A stretch of DNA of 64,000 nucleotides from the NCBI GenBank assembly GCA_037951105.1, contig JBAMJV010010624.1:1-64000 (forward strand). The letters run 5' to 3'. Positions 10,375-22,908 of this stretch are shown here, piece after piece; the stretch's first letter is position 1; each line of letters begins with the position of its first letter. Origin of the DNA: Echinarachnius parma. Its lineage: Eukaryota; Echinodermata; Echinoidea; Clypeasteroida; Echinarachniidae. The translations under genes and the position numbers were made by a program. Under the pieces are notes generated by a model. That model was not told the origin of the DNA. It did no database searches and was given only the letters and a program-made list of their open reading frames with translations.

Positions 10375-12608
10375 GGGTGATTTCAAGTATGGTGTTGGGG
10401 TTAGTGTTAGTGTTGAGGATGAAAAACTGCCTCTAATCTGAGCTAAACACCAGCTTCCAGATTAAGAGGAGGTCACGAACTTTCCGAAAACGATCATACC
10501 AAATCGCTACAAACCCTGATATCGATATCAGGATCGATAGTGTTAGTCAACACCAGACAAATATCACCAGAACCCCTTTAAAATGGTGACGAAAACTTTC
10601 ATATGCTTACGAATTATAGAGCAAATCGACTTACCACATGCATGCATTGAATACCATACTTAGAAGAAAATATTCAAACCATTCACTTGATCGATACGAT
10701 GTTAGTGGATATTCCCTAATTTTTCGTGGAATTCGTAACTAAACTCGCAAGAAATGTGCGTGACTCTCTTTAAAAAATTGAATGCCCGCCCGCAGAGACA
10801 CATCGCTAGCGCTAGCTAGCGGTTTGCATAGCCGACGATGAAGGCATAACTCGCAGTGGCAGCACGGTACAAGTTCCGAGTGAATACCGATAGTACGTGA
10901 CATGTTATATAGTTTGATTAAATCTGTCACGTGATCATTAGGGATTCTGTGGCGGAGTGGGTAAGGCCGGTCGCACGTGTATCACGTAATAAATTAATTG
11001 TTAGAAGTGGGTTCGAGTCCCCGATGTGGTAACTTTTTTTTTTTTTTTTTTTGCTATTATTAAAAACAAATCTCGTAGAGCTTTGAACTCAATTACAAGT
11101 TTTTTTTATAAAATGTCAAAGATGTACAAACAATTGTCAGTGTATACATTACGTACAGGGTCCTCTAGAGGAGTGTGTGTTGGGGGGGGGGGGGGGGGGG
11201 GGCGGGGCAAATAATCATCATGAATCACGATGTTTCAAATATAAACTGATGACAACAAGATTCTGATCTTTCTCATTCTCAACATCGAACTGAAAAGGTG
11301 TAAACTAAGTATTTTGAAAGTAGCAGTCATTCATAGGCTTTTTTAAAACATGGGAGCTAGAACGTATAAGGCCTATTTATCAAAACATTCTGGTTTCGAA
11401 AATAATTAGCTGCCTGAAAAGTGGGTAACAATTTTGCAAGAATCACAGTAATTAACCACCTCTGTATGATATTGTACATGTGGCTCGACAAGGCTGGGGG
11501 CCATTATTCCCCCCCCCCCCCCCCACCTCCGAGATTTGTTTTATTGCTCCAAACCGTAAAGCTCGGACCTACCGTTACTAAATCACGTTACGAAATCCCG
11601 AAAATCGCTCAATTTCGTGATGTGTGTACAAAACAACTGGCCAATATAAGTTTTCGTTCAATATAGATACATCGTTGGTTTGGTCTGGTTTACATTTGTA
11701 GTGTTTGTTTTGGTGTTCCAAAAGTTAAATTATAGTTAGAAATGAAACAAACAACACAAACAATACAAATGCAGAAGTATAAAAACAAAGAAATAATTAT
11801 GTACATAAAATAATTCATTATAAAAACAATAAAACACATAAGGAAGAAACTGGCTATTCCAATTTGTTTTGATGAATTATGATTCTATTCCAAAATAATG
11901 GTCTAAATAATTTATGTAGTGAAAAATGTGAATATCAGATTTATGGGTAAAATATGAATTGTATGACCTTATTTGCGTAAATTACTATAGATATTCAAAT
12001 TAATACATTCATACAAAAATAAGATTTTCATTGCGTTTCATAAACTTCACTTAAGTAAAATTTCACAAATTATCTAGGTTGATACCCTTTTTACATGCTT
12101 AGACAAACGAAAACACCACCATTTCAGTTCAGAATTGTGATTTTAATGCCCACCTAGCAACAGTAACACTAACACCAGCTCGATCTGTACTTGAAATGAC
12201 TTTCATTTCGATCCCTATGGAAGTTGTTATCTCTATGGAGTTTTGCGTATACATGCTCAACACTAACACTACTGGGCAGATTAGCAGACGACGCTAAACA
12301 CCAGCAACCACGTGGCACTGCCAGAAGTACGAGGTCAAACCTCTAACACCAACTCATTTCAAGTACGGTGTTAAGGCTGCAGTTAGTGTTTAATAAACAC
12401 TAACACTAGCTCAACACCATCTACGATAGTATATTGCCATATCAATAAACACCGCCTGTCGGAAACGGAAGTTTGTACAACGGTTAAATCAGAGGTCATC
12501 ATGTTAACACCATCCTAACACTAAGTCCTTTCAAGTATGGTGTTTAAGCCCGATTTAGTGTTTAATAAACACTAACACCAGGTTTAAACACCATACTTGA
12601 AATCACCC
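10375..12608. mobile_element. DNA transposon T, copy 1
   Basis: Terminal inverted repeats start GGGTGATTTCAAGTATGGTG at the left and end with the exact complement at 12608; the inverted match continues 8-10 bp into the flanks. Subterminal GTGTTAGTGTT words are repeated at both ends, and the last 75 bp (about 12530-12605) fold into a hairpin of their own. No transposase ORF is present, so it is non-autonomous. An empty version of the site lies at about 40555-40575. The flanking duplication is not clear, so the superfamily is unresolved. It carries a pol III tRNA-like cassette, a G21 tract (11182) and a C16 tract (11509). Confidence 0.75.
10944..11052 (+). ncRNA. tRNA-like pol III cassette inside T1
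   Basis: A perfect A box (TGGCGGAGTGGG, 10950-10961) and a perfect B box (GGTTCGAGTCC, 11010-11020) are spaced as in a class II (Leu/Ser-like) tRNA, and a T19 tract (11034-11052) would terminate pol III. The acceptor stem does not pair and the T stem pairs only partly, so it is not a functional tRNA by inspection. It is most likely a tRNA pseudogene or SINE head captured by the transposon, but the promoter looks usable. Expression is untested. Confidence 0.55.
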
Positions 12609-12642
12609 ATTGTATTACAAAGCATGTGACTAATCAGTTTAC

Positions 12643-12819
12643 CTGCAGTGGTGGTGCCATCTCATCCGCTTTCTGAAAGAAGTCGGCATGTACTTTGATC
12701 CGATCCAGATCCAGTTCTGTCAGGTGTGACATCTTACAGATCCAGGATGCTAGATGGCTTGATGACGAAGGGGAGTCTCTGATATCCATATCTTTTAATG
12801 GTAATGTCAACTTCTTGAT
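12643..12819 (-). CDS. NLR gene: repeated LRR exon, copy 1
   Basis: On the minus strand the exon follows a CCCATAACAG acceptor and ends CTGCAG|GTAAAC. It holds exactly 59 codons (177 bp) with no stop, phase 0 at both ends. The translation begins IKKLTLPLKDMDI, contains LASWICKMSHLTELDL and ends FFQKADEMAPPLQ, a leucine-rich-repeat module like the exon at 55.6 kb. The role is inferred as one LRR segment of the sensor domain of the NLR whose NACHT exon lies at 57.7-59.3 kb. It appears identical to the copies at 25175 and 29335. No transcript evidence is available here. Confidence 0.75.
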
Positions 12820-14370
12820 CTGTTATGGGAATGTGATAAAAGTATGCTGTATTATACTCGTACAACATGTATTTAGACAGGATAGATGCTTAGAATGTGC
12901 AAATTACCAAGATCATCATGGCGGTATAATTCACTTGTTTCATTACTGCAAATGTATTCATAATAGTTTACACCTACTTTTCAAAACAAATTAAGTTTGA
13001 CTGTGATGATTAAGAGATCTAGTGAAATGTGAGACATGTTAATTCCATCAGATGTGGAAACTTGCAATACTAGTAGGGACAGTATAGTTTTGGTCAAACT
13101 TAATTTTAGAAACCAAAACCTTCACCATAACGTTCTGAACTAATAGTTATAACTCCACCATGCTCGAAAAGTATTTACAGACCACTACGAATTAGTAAAA
13201 ACGCCTGTTATCATAAAGGAGAGACATTCAAACATAGCAGGGTGTCTCTAAAACGCATTTGTTTCAAACTTATTTTAAATACAAAAATGGTGCATGTAAT
13301 GTTTTGTTAAAATAATGATTAAATAGCGAGATCATCACAAACATTTTCACCCTTTTGTAACTAACCTTTTGAAAAAGTGTAAGCATTTTATATACTTTTT
13401 TAAATCATCAAATAAATGTGGAAACGTACAATAATACATGTATTGATATTTTAGCTGTTTCAGTATAATCCGATTTTGATAAAATAAAGTTTATTGTTTA
13501 ATTAAAGAGAGCTCTTTAAAATTTGACACACAGTTGTTCATTACTTCATACACAAATTATTTCTTGAAGCGCCCTCTATGCCAGAACTAAACTATCCCGT
13601 TAATACTAAAATCTTACCTCTACAAAGCACGAGTGGCATAATGTGGCGAGTTGTAAGTAAATTAAATTTGCGGTAAGTTTGAAAAGAACGTTCCATGTTT
13701 TCTACATGATGCTCAAATAGGTATAACTTTCTTGGTTCTTGTCATAAACTCGGCTGTAATACCATTTTCATTGATTAATCATTTGCTTCCTTCACATGTT
13801 GTTAGCCAGCGACCAATTATGGCCTATGATTCCCATTTAACTTGCCTTGCTTAAAGGCCATTGACGCTGGGAATTTGAGACTCGTATCCGCGACACTTTC
13901 ATTGAATACGAGAGCCCTATCCACTCGACCATTCAAATCCAGTGATGATGTCACAGTGACATTCATATGGATATACATGTATATTGTATTCGTTCTTATA
14001 AACAATTATCCAGTCTGTAGGAAATGCATTTATACACCTCAAGCTTTAGTTCCTGTTCTAGGAAACTGTAGCTTTGTATTATGGACGTGAATCACCGGTA
14101 AAAGTATTTCATACTATGTAACATGCAAATATCACTAAACTGCAAAATACAGTTGAGCCTAAATAAAGCAAAGTACATATTTATATCTGGTACGGTAAAG
14201 ATGTTTCTGTCCATGTTATACAAATGTACAGTAGTGATTTTAGAATCAAGCACGGACTTCGATGCGAATTACGTGTATGCTTGCAGTCGTGATACTGCTG
14301 CATGATATTTCATGTAATCTGTAGTCACACAGAGGCAATGACTATCGCCTGAGGAATAATATATAAATAA

Positions 14371-15480
14371 ACTAGATGGATCTTCGACTACGCGCAGTCG
14401 AAAATGATTCCTCCGCCATTACGCAATTTATTCATAACAAGCCCAAATCAACATGTACACAGAATTAATTCTGTCAACTAAATTTTGATGGTACTCTGTC
14501 TTTTAGATCTTGATGTATCACAATTATGAGCTATAAGTGACCTTGACCTTTGCCCTCATGACCCCAAAATCTAATGACTACAATTGTTCCCTAAGATACA
14601 TTCAGTTATTAAGTTAGATTGAAATCTGATATTCAGTTCTTGAGATTTACAATCTCAAGCTACTTTTACATATAATGAGCCCTGTGACCTTTGACCTCAT
14701 GACCCCCAAAATCTAATCAGTTCATTGGCTCTCCAAGGAACATACATGTACCAAGTTTGGTCAGAATCTGTTAATCCGTTCTTGAGATAATGCGATCACG
14801 AGCTCTTTTTGCATATATAATGAGCTCTGTGACCTTTGACCTTTGACCTCATGACCCCAAAATCTAATCAGATTATTGGCCCCCCAAGATTCATACATGT
14901 ACAAAGTTTGGTCAGAATCTGTCAATCCCTTCTTGAGATAACGCGATCACAAGCTATTCATGCATATATAATGAGCTCTGTGACCTTTGACCTTCGACCT
15001 CATGACCCCAAAATCTAATCAGATCATTGGCTTCCCAAGATACATAAATGTATTATGTTTGGTCAGAATCCGTCAATCCGTTCTTGAGATAACGCGATCA
15101 CGAGCTATTTTTGCATATATAATGAGCTCTGTGACCTTTGACCTCATGACCCCAAAATCTAATCAGATCATCGGCCCCCAAGATACATACATGTACCAAG
15201 TTTGGTCAGAATCTGTCAATCCCTTCTTGAGATAACGCGATCACGAGCTATTTTTGCATATATAATGAGCTCTGTGACCTTTGACCTTTGACCTCATGAC
15301 CCCAAAATCTAATCAGGTCATTGGCACTCCAAGATACATACATGACCTAAGTTTGGTGAAAATCCGTCAATCGGTTCTTGAGATAACGTGATCACGAGAA
15401 CGGGACGTACGGACGGACGGACGGACGGACGGACAACCCGAAAACATAATGCCTCCGGCTACTTCGTTGCGGAGGCATAA
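14371..15480 (+). mobile_element. Helentron-like non-autonomous element H1
   Basis: It starts ACTAGATGGATC, followed by a perfect hairpin TTCGACTACGCGCAGTCGAA (14383-14402). The middle holds about six copies of a ~147-bp minisatellite. Then comes (ACGG)n (15403-15434) and a 3' hairpin with stem ATGCCTCCG/CGGAGGCAT (15449-15478). The 5' subterminal CCTCCGCCATT is an inverted match to the 3' end. Insertion lies between two A bases without target duplication. These are features described for Helentron-associated elements (HINE, and the bivalve pearl family). There is no Rep/helicase ORF. Length 1110 bp. Confidence 0.75.
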
Positions 15481-16577
15481 CAATTGTGCATGTAATGTTT
15501 TGTTAAAATAATGATTAAATAGCAAGATCATCACAATCATTTCAACCCTTTTGTAACTAACTTTTTGTAACAGTGTAAGCATTTTATATATTTGTTTAAA
15601 TCATCAAATAAATGTGGAAAGGTACATTAATTCCGATAGCATATATGTATTGATATTTTAACTGTTTCAGTATAATACGATTTTGATAAAATAAAGTTTA
15701 TTGTGTAATTAAAGAGAACTCTTTAAAATTTGACACACAGTTGTTCATTACTTCATACACAAATTATTTCTTGAAGCGCCCTCTATGCCAGAACTCAACT
15801 ATCCCGTTAATACTAAAATCTTACCTCTACAAAGAACGAGTGGCATAATGTGGCGAGTTGTAAGTAAATTAAATTTGCGGTAAGTTTGAAAAGAACGTTC
15901 CATGTTTTCTACATGATGCTCAAATAGGTATAACTTTCTTGGTTTTTGTCATAAACTCGGCTGTAATACCATTTTCATTGATTAATCATTTGCTTCCTTC
16001 ACATGTTGTTAGCCAGCGACCAATTATGGCCTATGATTCCCATTTAACTTGCCTTGCTTAAAGGCCATTGACGCTGGGAATGTGAGACTCGTATCCGCGA
16101 CACTTTCATTGAATACGAGAGCCCTATCCACTAGACCATGCAAATCCAGTGATGATGTCACAGTGACATTCATATGGATATACATGTATATTGTATTCGT
16201 TCTTATAAACAATTATCCAGTCTGTAGGAAATGCATTTATACACCTCAAGCTTTAGTTCCTGTTCTAGGAAACTGTAGCTTTGTATTATGGACGTGAATC
16301 ACCGGTAAAAGTATGTCATACTATGTAACATGCAAATATCACTAAACTGCAAAATACAGTTGAGCCTAAATAAAGCAAAGTACATATTTATATCTGGTAC
16401 GGTAAAGATGTTTCTGTCCATGTTATACAAATGTACAGTAGTGATTTTAGAATCAAGCACGGACTTCGATGCGAATTACGTGTATGCTTGCAGTCGTGAT
16501 ACTGCTGCATGATATTTCATGTAATCTGTAGTCACACAGAGGCAATGACTATCGCCTGAGGAATAATATATAAATAA

Positions 16578-17536
16578 ACTAGATGGATCTTCGACTACGC
16601 GCAGTCGAAAATGATTCCTCCGCCATTACGCAATTTATTCATAACAAGCCCAAATCAACATGTACACAGAATTAATTCTGTCAACTAAATTTTGATGGTA
16701 CTCTGTCTTTTAGATCTTGATGTATCACAATTATGAGCTATAAGTGACCTTGACCTTTGCCCTCATGACCCCAAAATCTAATGACTACAATTGTTCCCTA
16801 AGATACATTCAGGTATCAAGTTAGATTGAAATCTGATATTCAGTTCTTGAGATTTACAATCACAAGCTACTTTTACATATAATGAGCCCTGTGACCTTTG
16901 ACCTCATGACCCCCAAAATCTAATCAGTTCATTGGCTCTCCAAGGAACATACATGTACCAAGTTTGGTCAGAATCTGTTAATCCGTTCTTGAGATAATGC
17001 GATCACGAGCTATTTTTGCATATATAATGAGCTCTGTGACCTTTGACCTTTGACCTCATGACCCCAAAATCTAATCAGATTATCGGCCCCCCAAGATTCA
17101 TACATGTACAAAGTTTGGTCAGAATCTGTCAATCCCTTCTTGAGATAACGCGATCACAAGCTATTCATGCATATATAATGAGCTCTGTGACCTTTGACCT
17201 CATGACCCCAAAATCTAATCAGATCATCGGCCCCCAAGATACATACATGTACCAAGTTTGGTCAGAATCTGTCAATCCCTTCTTGAGATAACGCGATCAC
17301 GAGCTATTTTTGCATATATAATGAGCTCTGTGACCTTTGACCTTTGACCTCATGACCCCAAAATCTAATCAGGTCATTGGCACTCCAAGATACATACATG
17401 ACCTAAGTTTGGTGAAAATCCGTCAATCGGTTCTTGAGATAACGTGATCACGAGAACGGGACGTACGGACGGACGGACGGACGGACGGACAACCCGAAAA
17501 CATAATGCCTCCGGCTACTTCGTTGCGGAGGCATAA
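16578..17536 (+). mobile_element. Helentron-like element H2
   Basis: Same ends as H1. At 959 bp it is one minisatellite unit (151 bp) shorter. The 3' end is fused directly to A3 (GGCATAA then CAATTGTGCATG). Confidence 0.75.
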
Positions 17537-18633
17537 CAATTGTGCATGTAATGTTTTGTTAAAATAATGATTAAATAGCAAGATCATCACAATCATTTCA
17601 ACCCTTTTGTAACTAACTTTTTGTAACAGTGTAAGCATTTTATATATTTGTTTAAATCATCAAATAAATGTGGAAAGGTACATTAATTCCGATAGCATAT
17701 ATGTATTGATATTTTAACTGTTTCAGTATAATACGATTTTGATAAAATAAAGTTTATTGTGTAATTAAAGAGAACTCTTTAAAATTTGACACACAGTTGT
17801 TCATTACTTCATACACAAATTATTTCTTGAAGCGCCCTCTATGCCAGAACTCAACTATCCCGTTAATACTAAAATCTTACCTCTACAAAGAACGAGTGGC
17901 ATAATGTGGCGAGTTGTAAGTAAATTAAATTTGCGGTAAGTTTGAAAAGAACGTTCCATGTTTTCTACATGATGCTCAAATAGGTATAACTTTCTTGGTT
18001 TTTGTCATAAACTCGGCTGTAATACCATTTTCATTGATTAATCATTTGCTTCCTTCACATGTTGTTAGCCAGCGACCAATTATGGCCTATGATTCCCATT
18101 TAACTTGCCTTGCTTAAAGGCCATTGACGCTGGGAATGTGAGACTCGTATCCGCGACACTTTCATTGAATACGAGAGCCCTATCCACTAGACCATGCAAA
18201 TCCAGTGATGATGTCACAGTGACATTCATATGGATATACATGTATATTGTATTCGTTCTTATAAACAATTATCCAGTCTGTAGGAAATGCATTTATACAC
18301 CTCAAGCTTTAGTTCCTGTTCTAGGAAACTGTAGCTTTGTATTATGGATGTGAATCACCGGTAAAAGTATGTCATACTATGTAACATGCAAATATCACTA
18401 AACTGCAAAATACAGTTGAGCCTAAATAAAGCAAAGTACATATTTATATCTGGTACGGTAAAGATGTTTCTGTCCATGTTATACAAATGTACAGTAGTGA
18501 TTTTAGAATCAAGCACGGACTTCGATGCGAATTACGTGTATGCTTGCAATCGTGATACTGCTGCATGATATTTCATGTAATCTGTAGTCACACAGAGGCA
18601 ATGACTATCGCCTGAGGAATAATATATAAATAA

Positions 18634-19588
18634 ACTAGATGGATCTTCGACTACGCGCAGTCGAAAATGATGCCTCCGCCATTACGCAATTTATTCATAA
18701 CAAGCCCAAATCAACATGTACACAGAATTAATTCTGTCAACTAAATGTTGATGGTACTCTGTCTTTTAGATCTTGATGTATCACAATTATGAGCTATAAG
18801 TGACCTTGACCTTTGCCCTCATGACCCCAAAATCTAATGACTACAATTGTTCCCTAAGATACATTCAGGTATCAAGTTGGATTGAAATCTGATATTCAGT
18901 TCTTGAGATTTCCAATCTCAAGCTAATTTTACATATAATCAGCCCTGTGACCTTTGACCTCATGACCCCCAAAATCTAATCAGTTCATTGGCTCTCCAAG
19001 GAACATACATGTACCAAGTTTGGTCAGAATCTGTTAATCCGTTCTTGAGATAATGCGATCACGAGCTATTTTTGCATATATAATGAGCTCTGTGACCTTT
19101 GACCTTTGACCTCATGACCCCAAAATCTAATCAGATTATCGGCCCTCCTAAGATACATACATGTACCAAGTTTGGTCAGAACCTGTCAATCCCTTCTTGA
19201 GATAACGCGATCACGAGCTATTTTTGCATATATAATGAGCTCTGTGACCTTTGACCTCATGACCCCAAAATCTAATCAGATCATCGGCCCCCAAGATACA
19301 TATATGTACCAAGTTTGGTCAGAATCTGTCAATCCCTTCTTGAGATAACGCGATCACGAGCTATTTTTGCATATATAATGAGCTCTGTGACCTTTGACCT
19401 TTGACCTCATGACCCCAAAATCTAATCAGGTCATTGGCACTCCAAGATACATACATGACCCAAGTTTGGTGAAAATCCGTCAATCGGTTCTTGAGATAAC
19501 GTGATCACGAGAACGGGACGTACGGACGGACGGACGGACGGACAACCCGAAAACATAATGCCTCCGGCTACTTCGTTGCGGAGGCATA
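18634..19588 (+). mobile_element. Helentron-like element H3
   Basis: 955 bp with fewer ACGG units than H1. It has the subterminal GATGCCTCCGCC form, which matches the 3' terminus better than H1. The junction to A4 reads GGCATACAAATTG. Confidence 0.75.
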
Positions 19589-20685
19589 CAAATTGTGCAT
19601 GTAATGTTTTGTTAAAATAATGATTAAATAGCAAGATCATCACAATCATTTCAACCCTTTTGTAACTAACTGTTTGAAAAAGTGTAAGCATTTTATATAC
19701 TTTTTTAAATCATCAAATAAATGTGGAAAGGTACATTAATTCCGATAGCATATATGTATTGATATTTTAACTGTTTCAGTATATACGATTTTGATAAAAT
19801 AAAGTTTATTGTGTAATTAAAGAGAACTCTTTAAAATTTGACACACAGTTGTTCATTACTTCATACACAAATTATTTCTTGAAGCGCCCTCTATGCCAGA
19901 ACTCAACTATCCCGTTAATACTAAAATCTTACCTCTACAAAGAACGAGTGGCATAATGTGGCGAGTTGTAAGTAAATTAAATTTGCGGTAAGTTTGAAAA
20001 GAACGTTCCATGTTTTCTACATGATGCTCAAATAGGTATAACTTTCTTGGTTTTTGTCATAAACTCGGCTGTAATACCATTTTCATTGATTAATCATTTG
20101 CTTCCTTCACATGTTGTTAGCCAGCGACCAATTATGGCCTATGATTCCCATTTAACTTGCCTTGCTTAAAGGCCATTGACGCTGGGAATGTGAGACTCGT
20201 ATCCGCGACACTTTCATTGAATACGAGAGCCCTATCCACTAGACCATGCAAATCCAGTGATGATGTCACAGTGACATTCATATGGATATACATGTATATT
20301 GTATTCGTTCTTATAAACAATTATCCAGTCTGTAGGAAATGCATTTATACACCTCAAGCTTTAGTTCCTGTTCTAGGAAACTGTAGCTTTGTATTATGGA
20401 TGTGAATCACCGGTAAAAGTATGTCATACTATGTAACATGCAAATATCACTAAACTGCAAAATACAGTTGAGCCTAAATAAAGCAAAGTACATATTTATA
20501 TCTGGTACGGTAAAGATGTTTCTGTCCATGTTATACAAATGTACAGTAGTGATTTTAGAATCAAGCACGGACTTCGATGCGAATTACGTGTATGCTTGCA
20601 ATCGTGATACTGCTGCATGATATTTCATGTAATCTGTAGTCACACAGAGGCAATGACTATCGCCTGAGGAATAATATATAAATAA

Positions 20686-21644
20686 ACTAGATGGATCTTC
20701 GACTACGCGCAGTCGAAAATGATGCCTCCGCCATTACGCAATTTATTCATAACAAGCCCAAATCAACATGTACACAGAATTAATTCTGTCAACTAAATGT
20801 TGATGGTACTCTGTCTTTTAGATCTTGATGTATCACAATTATGAGCTATAAGTGACCTTGACCTTTGCCCTCATGACCCCAAAATCTAATGACTACAATT
20901 GTTCCCTAAGATACATTCAGGTATCAAGTTGGATTGAAATCTGATATTCAGTTCTTGAGATTTCCAATCTCAAGCTAATTTTACATATAATCAGCCCTGT
21001 GACCTTTGACCTCATGACCCCCAAAATCTAATCAGTTCATTGGCTCTCCAAGGAACATACATGTACCAAGTTTGGTCAGAATCTGTTAATCCGTTCTTGA
21101 GATAATGCGATCACGAGCTATTTTTGCATATATAATGAGCTCTGTGACCTTTGACCTTTGACCTCATGACCCCAAAATCTAATCAGATTATCGGCCCTCC
21201 TAAGATACATACATGTACCAAGTTTGGTCAGGACCTGTCAATCCCTTCTTGAGATAACGCGATCACGAGCTATTTTTGCATATATAATGAGCTCTGTGAC
21301 CTTTGACCTCATGACCCCAAAATCTAATCAGATCATCGGCCCCCAAGATACATACATGTACCAAGTTTGGTCAGAATCTGTCAATCCCTTCTTGAGATAA
21401 CGCGATCACGAGCTATTTTTGCATATATAATGAGCTCTGTGACCTTTGACCTTTGACCTCATGACCCCAAAATCTAATCAGGTCATTGGCACTCCAAGAT
21501 ACATACATGACCCAAGTTTGGTGAAAATCCGTCAATCGGTTCTTGAGATAACGTGATCACGAGAACGGGACGTACGGACGGACGGACGGACGGACGGACA
21601 ACCCGAAAACATAATGCCTCCGGCTACTTCGTTGCGGAGGCATA
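20686..21644 (+). mobile_element. Helentron-like element H4
   Basis: 959 bp, nearly identical to H3 apart from one extra ACGG and a few substitutions. It is the last H of array 1. Confidence 0.75.
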
Positions 21645-22908
21645 CAAATTGTGCATGTAATGTTTTGTTAAAATAATGATTAAATAGCAAGATCATCACA
21701 ATCATTTCAACCCTTTTGTAACTAACTGTTTGAAAAAGTGTAAGCATTTTATATACTTTTTTAAATCATCAAATAAATGTGGAAAGGTACATTAATTCCG
21801 ATAGCATATATGTATTGATATTTTAACTGTTTCAGTATAATACGATTTTGATAAAATAAAGTTTATTGTGTAATTAAAGAGAACTCTTTAAAATTTGACA
21901 CACAGTTGTTCATTACTTCATACACAAATTATTTCTTGAAGCGCCCTCTATGCCAGAACTCAACTATCCCGTTAATACTAAAATCTTACCTCTACAAAGA
22001 ACGAGTGGCATAATGTGGCGAGTTGTAAGTAAATTAAATTTGCGGTAAGTTTGAAAAGAACGTTCCATGTTTTCTACATGATGCTCAAATAGGTATAACT
22101 TTCTTGGTTCTTGTCTTAAACTCGGCTGTAATACTATTTTCATTGATTAATCATTTGCTTCCTTCACATGTTGTTAGCCAGCGACCAATTATGGCCTATG
22201 ATTCCCATTTAACTTGCCTTGCTTAAAGGCCATTGACGCTGGGAATGTGAGACTCGTATCCGCGACACTTTCATTGAATACGAGAGCCCTATCCACTAGA
22301 CCATGCAAATCCAGTGATGATGTCACAGTGACATTCATATGGATATACATGTATATTGTATTCGTTCTTATAAACAATTATCCAGTCTGTAGGAAATGCA
22401 TTTATACACCTCAAGCTTTAGTTCCTGTTCTAGGAAACTGTAGCTTCGTATAGATGGATGTGAAAAGAATGTAATACTATGTAGCATGCACATATCACTA
22501 AACTGCAAAATACAGTTGCGCCTAAACAAAGAAAAGTACATATCTATATCTGGTACGGTAAAACAAGTTTCAGTCTATTTCATGCACAGTAGTGATTTAA
22601 GAATCAAGCACGGACTTCGATGCAAGTCACGTGTATGATTGCAATCGATATACTGCTTCATGAAGGAATGTTTCATGTTATTTGTAGTTACGCAGAGGCA
22701 ATGAATATCGCCTGTGGATTTAGAAATAAATAAATGCAATACTATTTGACCACATGATGCAATGTGTCACGATGGAATTACTGGAGAACACAGTAAGAGA
22801 GAAGAATATATATTGAACTCGCAGAACCACTATAAAGTGATATACGTTGTAATATTTGTACACGTTTACTGCAATATTATTACACATACATTGTAAATAT
22901 AATACAAT

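Larger units (their letters stand above)
13129..22719. repeat. Tandem array 1: A1-H1-A2-H2-A3-H3-A4-H4-A5
   Basis: Intron segment A and Helentron-like element H alternate head to tail. Units from 15481 onward repeat every 2052-2057 bp: A2 15481-16577, A3 17537-18633, A4 19589-20685, A5 21645-22719. Inner A copies start at CAATTGTGCATG or CAAATTGTGCATG, fused directly to the 3' terminus of the preceding H and lacking the first ~150 bp of A1. A5 switches to A0-type bases after 22446 and ends without H. Each A includes a minus-strand tRNA-like SINE head. The 62-, 82- and 60-codon ORFs recurring here are passengers of the repeat, not genes. Confidence 0.9.

Noticed and set aside
10944-11052. A functional tRNA-Leu or tRNA-Ser gene
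   Set aside because: The acceptor stem does not pair and the T stem pairs only partly; only the promoter boxes are intact.
12647-12994. 99-codon plus-strand ORF at the LRR exon (three copies)
   Set aside because: It is the antisense shadow of the minus-strand LRR exon, which has splice sites and LRR residues.
15403-15434. (ACGG)n as a telomeric repeat
   Set aside because: It is a short internal tract found at the same place in every H copy, as in Helentron-associated elements.
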